Positions 6,500 to 13,091 of a stretch of 22,130 bases of DNA are shown piece after piece. Both the position numbers and the translations under genes were made by a program. Origin of the DNA: JBFMHP01 sp040752855 (lineage in GTDB: Bacteria > Pseudomonadota > Gammaproteobacteria > RBG-16-57-12). A model generated the notes under the pieces. The model searched no databases and was not told where the DNA came from. It saw nothing but the letters and a program-made list of their open reading frames with translations. The stretch is taken from NCBI GenBank assembly GCA_040752855.1, contig JBFMHP010000005.1, positions 1 to 22,130 of the forward strand. The letters are read 5' to 3'. Positions within the stretch are counted from its first letter, which is position 1; each line of letters begins with the position of its first letter.

Positions 6500-6862
6500 A
6501 TGAAATTACTGCGAGAACACACCATGAATATAGGACTGGCGCATCCGGACATTGTCGATGAAGTGGCGTTCGATCCCGAATACGATGAGATCGTGCTGAT
6601 CATCAACGCCATGGAGCAATCGTGGGACGATGGGGCGAGCGTGGTGGAACAACTCAAGGAGAAGATCGCGCAATACGTCAAATTCGCCCTGGCCGGTCAA
6701 CTGGTCGCAGAGTTCCCGGAGCACAAGGAAAAGCGCGTGCGCTTGCAGATCAATTGCACTGTGGTGCCGGGGGCGCAGATCCTGGAGTTCATTGATCAGG
6801 TCGAGGCCGTGTTGGTGGCCAGCAAGATGCGCATTGTGATCAATCACATTCAGGCGCAGTAA
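6500..6862 (+). CDS. Small uncharacterised protein, possibly DUF6572-like
   Basis: A soluble protein of 120 residues with no signal peptide or membrane segment. It has an alternating hydrophobic/charged pattern: an early strand region VDEVAFDPEYDEIVLIINA, a helix around VVEQLKEKIAQYVKFAL, a strand KRVRLQINC and a C-terminal helix-strand ending VINHIQAQ. The D-E-I-V-L-I-I and L-K-E-K-I-x-x-Y arrangement resembles small DUF6572-type proteins, but this is memory of a pattern, not a database match. The ATG at 6524 (MNIGLAHPD) is an equally good start and would give 112 residues. Neither start has a strong ribosome site. The gene lies 34 bases after comF on the same strand and could share its transcript. 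Confidence 0.65.
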   Translation: MKLLREHTMNIGLAHPDIVDEVAFDPEYDEIVLIINAMEQSWDDGASVVEQLKEKIAQYVKFALAGQLVAEFPEHKEKRVRLQINCTVVPGAQILEFIDQVEAVLVASKMRIVINHIQAQ

Positions 6863-6908
6863 GTCTGTCAGGTCTGTAGGCGCAGAGAATGGCGCGCATT
6901 GAGGAGTG

Positions 6909-8072
6909 TCAGTTCTTCAGCGCCGACTGAATATTGCGTATCAGCAACTCCATCTCATCTTCTAGCGCGTCGCCGGCGTCATGAAGCGCGAGGCTTTTTT
7001 TCGACGCCGCATCGATAGCGGACAACAAGGTAAATTCCTGCTGCTCATTCAACGCAAGAAAATGGAGCGACTTTTCGACGTTTCTGGTGAGTTCATCCAT
7101 GATCCCCAAGGATTGCTCTTTTTGTGCCGTCTGAAGCTGTTTCATGTGCTGCAACGCTATGGTGGTGTCATCGAGCAAGCGGCGCAGCGCATCCTGCTGC
7201 TCTCCGACGGTGGCTTCGGCCCGCATGCCCCGGACACAGGCGTGCGCTCCCTCCACGATCAGTGCGGCATTGTCCTTGATGCGTCCGTAGCGGTCGGCGT
7301 CGGTTATGGGCATGTTCTTGATCAGCAGTGAAACCTCGCCGAAACTGATCAGGGTGCGCGGGCCGAAATCGACGATTTTTCCCGTGGCGGAGAGTTTTTC
7401 ATGCAACTCGATTTCCAGCGGATTGAGGATCGCGCCTGACTCTCCCTGAGTGATGGCCCCTTGCCGGCCGCGGATCTGCACGCTGCATTTCAGGCCGTAG
7501 TCGTGCATGGTCTCAATGATGTTGCCGGCGAGGCGCTCGGGGTCGCGGGTGGTAAAACACGCGCGGAAAAAGTTCAACACACCGCCCAGTTCGCCAGTGC
7601 TCGTCAGTGCGGTCATGGCGGTCGACCGGGCATCCGTGGCTTCTGCCAACAGCGCTTGCCGTTGCGCGATATGGTCGATGAGCAGGTGGATCTTGCGTTG
7701 CAGCTCCTCGGGAAAGAAGGGCTTGCCGATGTAATCGACGCCACCCGCCTCGTATCCGGCGATGCGTTCTTCCACGCTGTCGTAGGCGGACACGAACATG
7801 ACCGGGATGTCGTGGCTTGTGGGCGTATTCTTCAGCAGCCGACAGGTTTCGTAGCCGCTGAGCCCCGGCATGTCGACATCCATCAAAATCAGGTCGGGGC
7901 GGTTGTCCGCGAGATACTCCAGGCACGCCTGACCGGACATGGCGACATCCAGCGCATAGTGTTGCTGGATGGCATGCGTAATCAATTCGATATTGATCGC
8001 GTTATCGTCGACGACGAGGATTCGATATGGTTGGCTCATAACTATTGATGCGTGCTGTTTGGCATCGCGCAT
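6909..8072 (-). CDS. Response regulator with unrecognised C-terminal output domain
   Basis: The N-terminal receiver domain spans about residues 16-135. It has the acidic pair Asp22-Asp23, the phospho-acceptor Asp65 (ILMDVDMPG), Ser95 in MFVSAYDS and Lys117 in GKPFFPEE, so all phosphorylation residues are present. The remaining roughly 250 residues contain no DNA-binding, GGDEF, EAL, HD-GYP or kinase motif. They show a region near 220-290 (around LLIKNMPITDADRYGRIKDN, possibly GAF-like in shape) flanked by long helices likely to form coiled coils near 295-350. This suggests signalling by protein contact. No histidine kinase gene is nearby. The ATG at 8039 (MSQPYRILVVDD) is a plausible alternative start, giving 376 residues. 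Neither start has a clear ribosome site. Confidence 0.85.
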   Translation of the reverse strand: MRDAKQHASIVMSQPYRILVVDDNAINIELITHAIQQHYALDVAMSGQACLEYLADNRPDLILMDVDMPGLSGYETCRLLKNTPTSHDIPVMFVSAYDSVEERIAGYEAGGVDYIGKPFFPEELQRKIHLLIDHIAQRQALLAEATDARSTAMTALTSTGELGGVLNFFRACFTTRDPERLAGNIIETMHDYGLKCSVQIRGRQGAITQGESGAILNPLEIELHEKLSATGKIVDFGPRTLISFGEVSLLIKNMPITDADRYGRIKDNAALIVEGAHACVRGMRAEATVGEQQDALRRLLDDTTIALQHMKQLQTAQKEQSLGIMDELTRNVEKSLHFLALNEQQEFTLLSAIDAASKKSLALHDAGDALEDEMELLIRNIQSALKN

Positions 8073-8181
8073 GACGCAAGCGATTGGTCAAATCAGCAAC
8101 AAACGATCCATGACCGGTTGACGTTGGTCAGGGTATCGGCCGTGAACACGGATGCTTGAGCGAAATGGTTGTGAGTGGAAG

Positions 8182-9336
8182 TCACGGCTTTTGCCGTGGC
8201 GCGCCGGGACCCGGCGCTGGATTTTCCAGCGTCTCATCGATGCCATAGGCGCGCGCCGTTTGCCGCAACTGGAACTCCAGGGTGTGGTTTTCCCAGCGGT
8301 GCAGCTCACTCAAGGCCTGGGTCTCTGCCGCGTGTTGCTGGCGCAAACGGTTCTGGCCCGGGGTGGTGCCGCTTTGTTCGAGTTCCTTGTTGTGCAGCCG
8401 CTGCAGCTGTGCCGACTCCGACTGGTGGTAGGCTTCCAGCGCGCTGCGGGTCAGCTGCAACTGGCGTTTGGCTTGCTTGGCGCTTAAGTTCGGATCGACC
8501 GGGATGGAGGTCGCGAGCGGCGGGAATTTGAGCTCCGGTCCCAGCATGGGGCGAAACACCGCGATCTGGCCGGCTTCCAGTTTGGTGGCCTTGATGCCGG
8601 CCGGGAAGGTCACATCGATCATCTCGGCCTTTTTCACCTCGATAGCGGCGTCCTTGGCCAAGCGATTGATATCCGGTCCGACATTGATGATCCTGCTGCC
8701 AGAGGTGCGGTAATCGGTGATGTTTTCGGTGCGCGGTAACACGTTGACGTTGCGCGCCGACAAGATCATCTCCTTGGTGTGCAGTTCCTTGGAGAAAATC
8801 CGCGCCTGCGGCACGAAAGACCACGCATAGAAGGGCAGCTTCTCTTCCATCTTGCGATGATCCGCGGACAGCCCCTTGCCGGCCTGCCACTTGGTCTCCG
8901 GCGGCAGCGGGGCCCAGCCGATCATGCCGTCGCCCATGCGCCAGGCGACCCACGCGGGCGCCCATTCGGTGCCGGGGACCCAGACCCAGCCGTGGTCCGG
9001 GTGGTTGGTCCAGCGGCCATAGTGGAAGGTGGCCCAGCCCCACGGCCAATAAGAGGTCCACAGCCAGCCTTGTTTTTCAGTGTACGACCACTCGCCCAGG
9101 GTGTAGGGGCGCCAGCCCGGCGGTACTTCCTTGGGTTTCCAGACCGCGCCGTATTCCGGCGTGGGCAACCATTGACCATAGGGGGCGAGTTGCTCATAGA
9201 AGAGGTCGGCATCCGCGCGGACCTCGACGCTGACCTCGCCGGCACGCACCGCTGCTGAGGCGAGCAGCAGCAACAATCCAAGCAGCAAACTGGCTCGGGG
9301 TGTGACTCGATGAAATGCTTCGACGGTGTGCCTCAT
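8182..9336 (-). CDS. Secreted Trp-rich DUF6600-like protein
   Basis: The 384-residue protein has a signal peptide (about 1-32, ending AVRA-GE). A tryptophan/tyrosine/proline-rich region follows (about 45-165), with repeated units such as YGQWLPTP, GWRPYTLGEW, GWLWTSYWPWGWA, HYGRWTN and GWVWVPG, typical of DUF6600 proteins. The C-terminal half is helical and rich in Gln, Leu, Ala and Arg (about 280-370) and probably forms a coiled coil. Function is unknown; the family is usually exported, and a periplasmic or cell-surface role is inferred. AGAGGAG lies about 9 bases before the ATG, with a likely promoter close upstream. It is separated from the large operon upstream by the strong hairpin at 9408-9444. 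Confidence 0.8.
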   Translation of the reverse strand: MRHTVEAFHRVTPRASLLLGLLLLLASAAVRAGEVSVEVRADADLFYEQLAPYGQWLPTPEYGAVWKPKEVPPGWRPYTLGEWSYTEKQGWLWTSYWPWGWATFHYGRWTNHPDHGWVWVPGTEWAPAWVAWRMGDGMIGWAPLPPETKWQAGKGLSADHRKMEEKLPFYAWSFVPQARIFSKELHTKEMILSARNVNVLPRTENITDYRTSGSRIINVGPDINRLAKDAAIEVKKAEMIDVTFPAGIKATKLEAGQIAVFRPMLGPELKFPPLATSIPVDPNLSAKQAKRQLQLTRSALEAYHQSESAQLQRLHNKELEQSGTTPGQNRLRQQHAAETQALSELHRWENHTLEFQLRQTARAYGIDETLENPAPGPGAPRQKP

Positions 9337-9368
9337 GACGCGCGACTCCTCTCGCTCACTTTGGAAAA

Positions 9369-9374
9369 AGTATA
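9369..9374 (-). promoter_or_regulatory. Predicted -10 element for the DUF6600-like gene
   Basis: TATACT (5 of 6 matches to TATAAT) lies on the - strand about 32 bases upstream of the ATG at 9336. The matching -35 (AGAACA, 17 bases further up) is weak. It suggests this gene has its own promoter after the end of the large operon. Confidence 0.4.
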
Positions 9375-9407
9375 GTCGCGTTGGATTAACGTGTTCTTAA
9401 AGCACGG

Positions 9408-9444
9408 CCTCATGGGCAACCCGTTGGCCGGGTTGCCCATGAGG
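9408..9444 (-). terminator. Strong 16-bp perfect hairpin after the large operon
   Basis: CCTCATGGGCAACCCG pairs perfectly with CGGGTTGCCCATGAGG around a TTGGC loop. It begins about 47 bases after the stop of the TonB-like gene, the last gene of the operon. Neither strand has a proper T-tract after it (- strand: CCGTGCTTTAAG), so it is not a textbook intrinsic terminator. It could protect the operon mRNA's 3' end or assist termination. Confidence 0.5.
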
Positions 9445-9491
9445 TTCACTGAGCTACTGTGATGTCCGCAGGGGCGCTGCGATGTTGCCGA

Positions 9492-10445
9492 TCAGGACGG
9501 ATAGAAGTCGATCGGCACCGTGACGATCATCGTATCGATGTTCGCCTTGGAGGCGAATTTGAAGAGCTTGATGCGCATGGCCAGCTTCTTTTCCAGGTCC
9601 TCATTCCTGAGTTCGCTGGAGAGCACCTTCACGTCGGTGACCGCGCCGGTGGGATCGATGGTGATCTCGAAGACCACTTGGCCGCGCAGCGAGGGATCAT
9701 CGCGCAGCGCGCGCTGATAGATCGACAACAGCTTGCTCTTGTTGCCGTCGATGACCATGGCGACTTCCTCCTGGCCGCGCGCGCCCTTCTTGCCGGCCGT
9801 CTCCTCTTTTTCAACCTTGGCCAGTTGCTCGGTCGGGCTCTCGACCTTGGTCACAGTGCGCGCGGCCAGCTGTGTCGGCCCGCCGGTGCCGCGGCTTAAG
9901 CTGGAGGTGTTGATGCCGCCGCTGCCTTTGACCGCATTGGAGGTGATAATCGAGCGTTCGCGCGACATCGCGCCTTCGATCGGTGTCGTCACCAAGGCGG
10001 TATTGTTTTCGAGGTTGTCGAGCAGCGGATTGTCGCGCAGATCGGCCAGATCATCCATCATCGACAATACGCCGGTGTTTTGCACCTTCTGGCGTATTTC
10101 GGCCTCGGTGCGCTTCTTGGGTTCTTCCTTCTTTACTTCCTCTTTTTTCTCTTCCTTCTTTTCCTCTTTTTTCTCTTCCTTCTTCTCTTCTTTCTTTTCC
10201 TCTTTCTTTTCCTCTTTCTTCTCTTCCTTCACCGGCTCGGGCGGCTTGGGTTTTTTCTGCTCGATCATCTTCATCAGGCGCGGCGGGACTTCCTTGGCCT
10301 TCATGCGATCGATCTGTGGCAGCGGGATGAGGTTGAAGACGAGGTTAACGGCAAGCAGGATCACCAGCGAAGCGAGCGCAAGGTTCTTGAGCGCGCTTTC
10401 GCGTTCGTCTTGAAATAATGTGGGATTCAGCGGTTTTTTTGCCAT
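9492..10445 (-). CDS. TonB-like protein with AgmX/PglI-type C-terminal domain
   Basis: This is the likely energy-transducing link from the ExbB/ExbD-like motor across the periplasm. The 317 residues comprise a cytoplasmic tail (1-20), one membrane segment (about 21-42), a proline-rich stretch (PPRLMKM, KPKPPEP; 54-72), a KEE/KKEE repeat tract (73-103) and a low-complexity linker. A C-terminal domain (about 225-317) follows, with NKSKLLSIYQRALRDDP, GQVVFEITIDPTGAVTDVKV and a closing IVTVPIDFYPS, the pattern of the AgmX/PglI C-terminal domain found in the Myxococcus gliding proteins GltG and GltJ. It lies 15 bases after the second ExbD-like gene and ends the operon. It is shorter than the Myxococcus proteins and lacks an obvious FHA or zinc-ribbon region. 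Confidence 0.82.
   Translation of the reverse strand: MAKKPLNPTLFQDERESALKNLALASLVILLAVNLVFNLIPLPQIDRMKAKEVPPRLMKMIEQKKPKPPEPVKEEKKEEKKEEKKEEKKEEKKEEKKEEKKEEVKKEEPKKRTEAEIRQKVQNTGVLSMMDDLADLRDNPLLDNLENNTALVTTPIEGAMSRERSIITSNAVKGSGGINTSSLSRGTGGPTQLAARTVTKVESPTEQLAKVEKEETAGKKGARGQEEVAMVIDGNKSKLLSIYQRALRDDPSLRGQVVFEITIDPTGAVTDVKVLSSELRNEDLEKKLAMRIKLFKFASKANIDTMIVTVPIDFYPS
10137..10229 (-). repeat. KKEE-coding tandem repeat
   Basis: About eight tandem 12-base units encode KKEE in the periplasmic linker of the TonB-like protein (one partial plus seven full units). The DNA is almost pure purine on the coding strand. Repeats of this kind can change unit number by slippage without shifting frame, which would alter the reach of the linker. 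Confidence 0.9.
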
Positions 10446-10460
10446 GTGGGTGTACTGCGG

Positions 10461-10961
10461 TTATCCGTTGCTTGCGGTCTTCTGGAGGACGGCCAGGGAA
10501 ATATTGGTGTAACTGGCCTTGGTGCAGGTGACCATGATCTTCTTCAGCAGCCGATAGGGGATTTCCTTGTCGCCCATGATAGTGATGTCACGCCCGGCCA
10601 GCTTTTCTTCCTCGCTCATGCTGGCGGTGCCGCCGGAGTGAAAGTCCAGCTCATCCTGCAGAGCTTTGATGACCGGGTCCGGGGTGTTGATGACGGCGCT
10701 GATGTCGGCAACCTTGCGGCCCTGCACCAGGATGTCGGTGTCGGTGACCGTGACGATCAGGGTTTCCTTGGGTGTTTGGCTGGCCTTGGATTCCGGCAGT
10801 TTCACCTTGTTGCTCGGGTCCATCTGCACATTGGCCGAATTGACGAGCAGAAAGAATACCAGGATGGTAAAGATGTCCATCAAGGACACCATGTTGAGCG
10901 AGGCGCCGCCGTGGCGTTTATGATGTTTTTGCATTCGCTTGGCGCGGCGTGACATCTTCAT
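10461..10961 (-). CDS. ExbD/TolR-like protein with intact proton-channel aspartate
   Basis: The 166-residue protein has a basic cytoplasmic N-terminus (1-20) and one membrane segment (about 22-42). The segment contains Asp29 in MVSLMDIFTIL, the position of the essential proton-carrying aspartate in ExbD/TolR/MotB. The rest is a periplasmic domain that includes VTVTDTDILVQGRKV and GDKEIPYRLLKKIM. The periplasmic domain carries an extra loop (about 95-125) not typical of E. coli ExbD. It is expected to form the ion channel with the ExbB-like protein. AAAGGAT precedes the ATG. It lies 13 bases after the other ExbD-like gene and 15 bases before the TonB-like gene. Confidence 0.9.
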   Translation of the reverse strand: MKMSRRAKRMQKHHKRHGGASLNMVSLMDIFTILVFFLLVNSANVQMDPSNKVKLPESKASQTPKETLIVTVTDTDILVQGRKVADISAVINTPDPVIKALQDELDFHSGGTASMSEEEKLAGRDITIMGDKEIPYRLLKKIMVTCTKASYTNISLAVLQKTASNG

Positions 10962-10974
10962 CGTGATCTATCCT

Positions 10975-11484
10975 TTACATTCCCGCCGCGGTGATCGGCG
11001 CATCGCCGATTGCCATGTCGGGGAACAACTCATGCTGTACCAGGGTCGTGCCTTCAGTGGTCTCGTATAGACGCACCGTGTCCATCACCTGGACCAGCGT
11101 GTCATAACTGGTGTCCGGCTCGGCCAGGATCATTGCATCGGTTTTCTCGGGAAAGCGTTTCTTGAGTTCCCGCAGCAGCATGTTGATCGCGGCATAGTCG
11201 AATTGACCGTTGCCCTGCTTGGCAAAGCTCTTGATGACGCCATTGCTGTCGGCGACATCGATGACCCGGGCGCGCACTACAACCTCAAGGTCGAGCTTCG
11301 CCTGGTCTTGTTGCTGCGCCAGGCTGGGGTCGGCTGCCGGAGGCATATGGAGGTCGAGCACCGATACCTGGGTGAATACTGCGGTGATCAGCAAAAACGG
11401 CACCAGCGCCACCATTAGATTCAGGAAGGCGGTGATTTCCAGCTCTGGCGCGTCCTTTTTTCGCCGACGGTCCCGGATGCTCAT
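10975..11484 (-). CDS. ExbD/TolR-like protein lacking the channel aspartate
   Basis: The 169-residue protein has a short charged N-terminus (MSIRDRRRKKDAPELE), a membrane segment (about 18-40) and an ExbD-like periplasmic domain with AEPDTSYDTLVQVMDTVRL (about 123-141). Aligned on LMVALVPFLL against MVSLMDIFTIL of its neighbour, the position of the conserved aspartate is Pro29. No acidic residue exists in the membrane segment. It overlaps the ExbB-like gene by 4 bases (ATGA), so the two are probably made in step. It may be a structural partner in a mixed ExbD dimer rather than a proton carrier. Paired TolR-like proteins are also found in the Myxococcus Agl motor. Confidence 0.88.
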   Translation of the reverse strand: MSIRDRRRKKDAPELEITAFLNLMVALVPFLLITAVFTQVSVLDLHMPPAADPSLAQQQDQAKLDLEVVVRARVIDVADSNGVIKSFAKQGNGQFDYAAINMLLRELKKRFPEKTDAMILAEPDTSYDTLVQVMDTVRLYETTEGTTLVQHELFPDMAIGDAPITAAGM

Positions 11485-12125
11485 TGCGCGACGCCGCTCT
11501 TTTTGGGTTCACCGCTGATCAGGTTGACGATCTTCACCGCAGCCATTTCGATGCTGTCGGTCAGGTCGGTGGTCTTGGATTGAATGACGGCGTAGATGAG
11601 CAGCAACGGGATCGCTACGATCAGGCCGTAGGCGGTGGTGTTCATCGCCACCGCGATACTGGCCGAGAGCAGATTGGCCTTTTCCGCGGGGTCGGCGTTG
11701 GCCACGGCGGTAAAGGCCTGAATCAGGCCGATGATGGTACCGAGCAGGCCGAGCAGGGTGGCGAGGTTGGCGAAGGTTGCGATGTAGTGGGTGCGCTTTT
11801 CGAGCTTGGGCAGGATTTCCATCAAGCCCTCTTCCATCGCGGTTTCGATGTCCTCTCGATGATAGGAGGTGCGCCGTTGGTTCAGGCCATAGGAAACCAC
11901 GTGGGCGATGTGTGACTTGGAAGACTCAACGAGCCTTACCGCGGAGACCAGATCGCCCTTATTGAGCAGGGGCACCAGTTGATTCCAGGTTGAGTTGTTC
12001 ATGGATCGCACGCGGGTGAGGTAGATGTAGCGTTCCACGGTAACGGCGATGCCGAGCGCCAGGACGAGGGTGATTGGGTACATGAAGGCCCCACCTTCCT
12101 GGAAAAAACGAATGATTGTGTCCAT
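11481..12125 (-). CDS. ExbB/TolQ/MotA-family proton channel protein
   Basis: The 214-residue inner-membrane protein has three membrane segments: about 12-34, 118-140 (LATLLGLLGTIIGLIQAF) and 157-181 (ASIAVAMNTTAYGLIVAIP). A cytoplasmic loop lies between the first two. The MotA/TolQ/ExbB signature glycines and the polar threonines Thr130 and Thr163-164 are present. It is the stator partner of the two ExbD-like proteins. AAGGAG lies 6 bases before the ATG. There is a 46-base gap to the small secreted-protein gene upstream, among the larger gaps in the operon. Confidence 0.92.
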   Translation of the reverse strand: MDTIIRFFQEGGAFMYPITLVLALGIAVTVERYIYLTRVRSMNNSTWNQLVPLLNKGDLVSAVRLVESSKSHIAHVVSYGLNQRRTSYHREDIETAMEEGLMEILPKLEKRTHYIATFANLATLLGLLGTIIGLIQAFTAVANADPAEKANLLSASIAVAMNTTAYGLIVAIPLLLIYAVIQSKTTDLTDSIEMAAVKIVNLISGEPKKSGVAQ

Positions 12126-12171
12126 GGGTGCTCCTTATCAAAACATGCTAATTAAAAATGGTGAAATCGTA

Positions 12172-12459
12172 TCAGTTTTTATCGTTTTCGGTATCGAACA
12201 TCAGGCGATGGTATTCGATGCGTCGCTTGAACACGTCCCGGTCGATCGGTTTGAATTCCGTGTCATGCATGGTCCCGAGCGACTGTTGCAGCACATCGCC
12301 CTTGGGGGCGGGTTGCCACGCCATCAGATACACGATGCGCGGCGCTTCACGATTGCCGACGATCGAAGTGGCGTCGAGTTCCAGGCGGATTTGCGCATGC
12401 GCCACGGCCGAGCCGAAAACGATGCCGATGCATGATAATGCCAAAGCGGTCTTATGCAT
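12172..12459 (-). CDS. Small secreted protein of unknown function
   Basis: The 95-residue precursor has a clear signal peptide (MHKTALALSCIGIVFGSAVAHA, cut before QIRLE), leaving a mature protein of about 73 residues. The mature part has strand-like segments QIRLELDAT and APRIVYLMAW and a charged C-terminus (RRIEYHRLMFDTENDKN). No family is recognised. The ATG at 12459 is preferred because AAGGT lies about 9 bases upstream. A TTG at 12465 overlapping the previous stop would add two residues. Its place between the TPR lipoprotein and the ExbB-like gene suggests a periplasmic part or accessory of the same machine. Confidence 0.75.
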   Translation of the reverse strand: MHKTALALSCIGIVFGSAVAHAQIRLELDATSIVGNREAPRIVYLMAWQPAPKGDVLQQSLGTMHDTEFKPIDRDVFKRRIEYHRLMFDTENDKN

Positions 12460-12461
12460 AC

Positions 12462-13091
12462 TCAATTACCTTGTTGCGGCTCCTGCGCGGTTTTTTCGGC
12501 CCGGGTGCTCAAGTCGGTGACCCACTTGCGCACCGGATCGTTCTCGGGCGGACGGGCCATGTCGACATAGATTTGGTACTGCCGCAGGGCGTTGACGGGC
12601 TCCATCAGGTAAAGGTCGTACAGGATGCCGAGATTGAGATGTGTGTCGGCATATGCGGGATCAATCTTGAGGGCCTGTTCGTAGGTTTTGAGCGCCAGCT
12701 CAAAGCGGCCCTGGGTGCGGTGCAGATAGGCCAGGTGATTGAGCACGGCGGGGAAGTTGGGCTTGAGTTCGAGCGCGCGTTGGAAGGATTCCTGCGCCTC
12801 TTTGTCGCGGTCGGTTTGCGTGTAGAGGATGCCAAGGTTGGCGTAGACGCCGGGCAGGTCGGGATACTGCCGCGCCATCTCCAGCAATTGCTCCTCGGCT
12901 TGGTCGTACTTCTTGTCGGCCATCGACTTGAGCGCCTTGGAGAACTCCGCGCTGGCCGCTTCGATGCGCAGCTGTTCCTTGGGCGTTTCCGCTTCCTGGG
13001 TGACCACCGGCTTGGGCGCGGGCGCCGAGCAGGCGGAGAGCAGGACGAGCGGTGCCAGCCAGGCCAACAGTGTCTTAGTTGAGTATTTCAA
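12462..13091 (-). CDS. TPR lipoprotein
   Basis: The signal peptide ends in the lipobox LLSAC (Cys21), so the 209-residue precursor should be lipidated, most likely for the outer membrane (residues after Cys are Ser-Ala). TPR repeats cover about residues 45-180, shown by NLGILYTQTDRDKEAQESF, LAYLHRTQGRFELALKTYEQALKIDP and LNLGILYDLYLMEPVNALRQY. The start codon is TTG at 13091, with GAAGGTG about 10 bases upstream. It overlaps the end of the large TPR gene by 17 bases, which implies coupled translation. Small TPR lipoproteins such as GltE/AglT occur in Myxococcus gliding loci. Confidence 0.87.
   Translation of the reverse strand: MKYSTKTLLAWLAPLVLLSACSAPAPKPVVTQEAETPKEQLRIEAASAEFSKALKSMADKKYDQAEEQLLEMARQYPDLPGVYANLGILYTQTDRDKEAQESFQRALELKPNFPAVLNHLAYLHRTQGRFELALKTYEQALKIDPAYADTHLNLGILYDLYLMEPVNALRQYQIYVDMARPPENDPVRKWVTDLSTRAEKTAQEPQQGN

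Noticed and set aside
8183..8198. Hairpin CACGGC-TTTT-GCCGTG at the end of the DUF6600-like gene as a terminator
   Set aside because: It has only six base pairs, overlaps the stop codon, and on the - strand is followed by ACTTCCACT rather than a T-run.
9492..12125. The ExbB-ExbD-ExbD-TonB-like genes as an ordinary TonB iron-uptake cluster
   Set aside because: There is no TonB-dependent receptor or siderophore gene nearby, ExbD is doubled, the C-terminal domain is AgmX/PglI-like, and the genes are fused into an operon with TPR scaffolds and an outer-membrane barrel.
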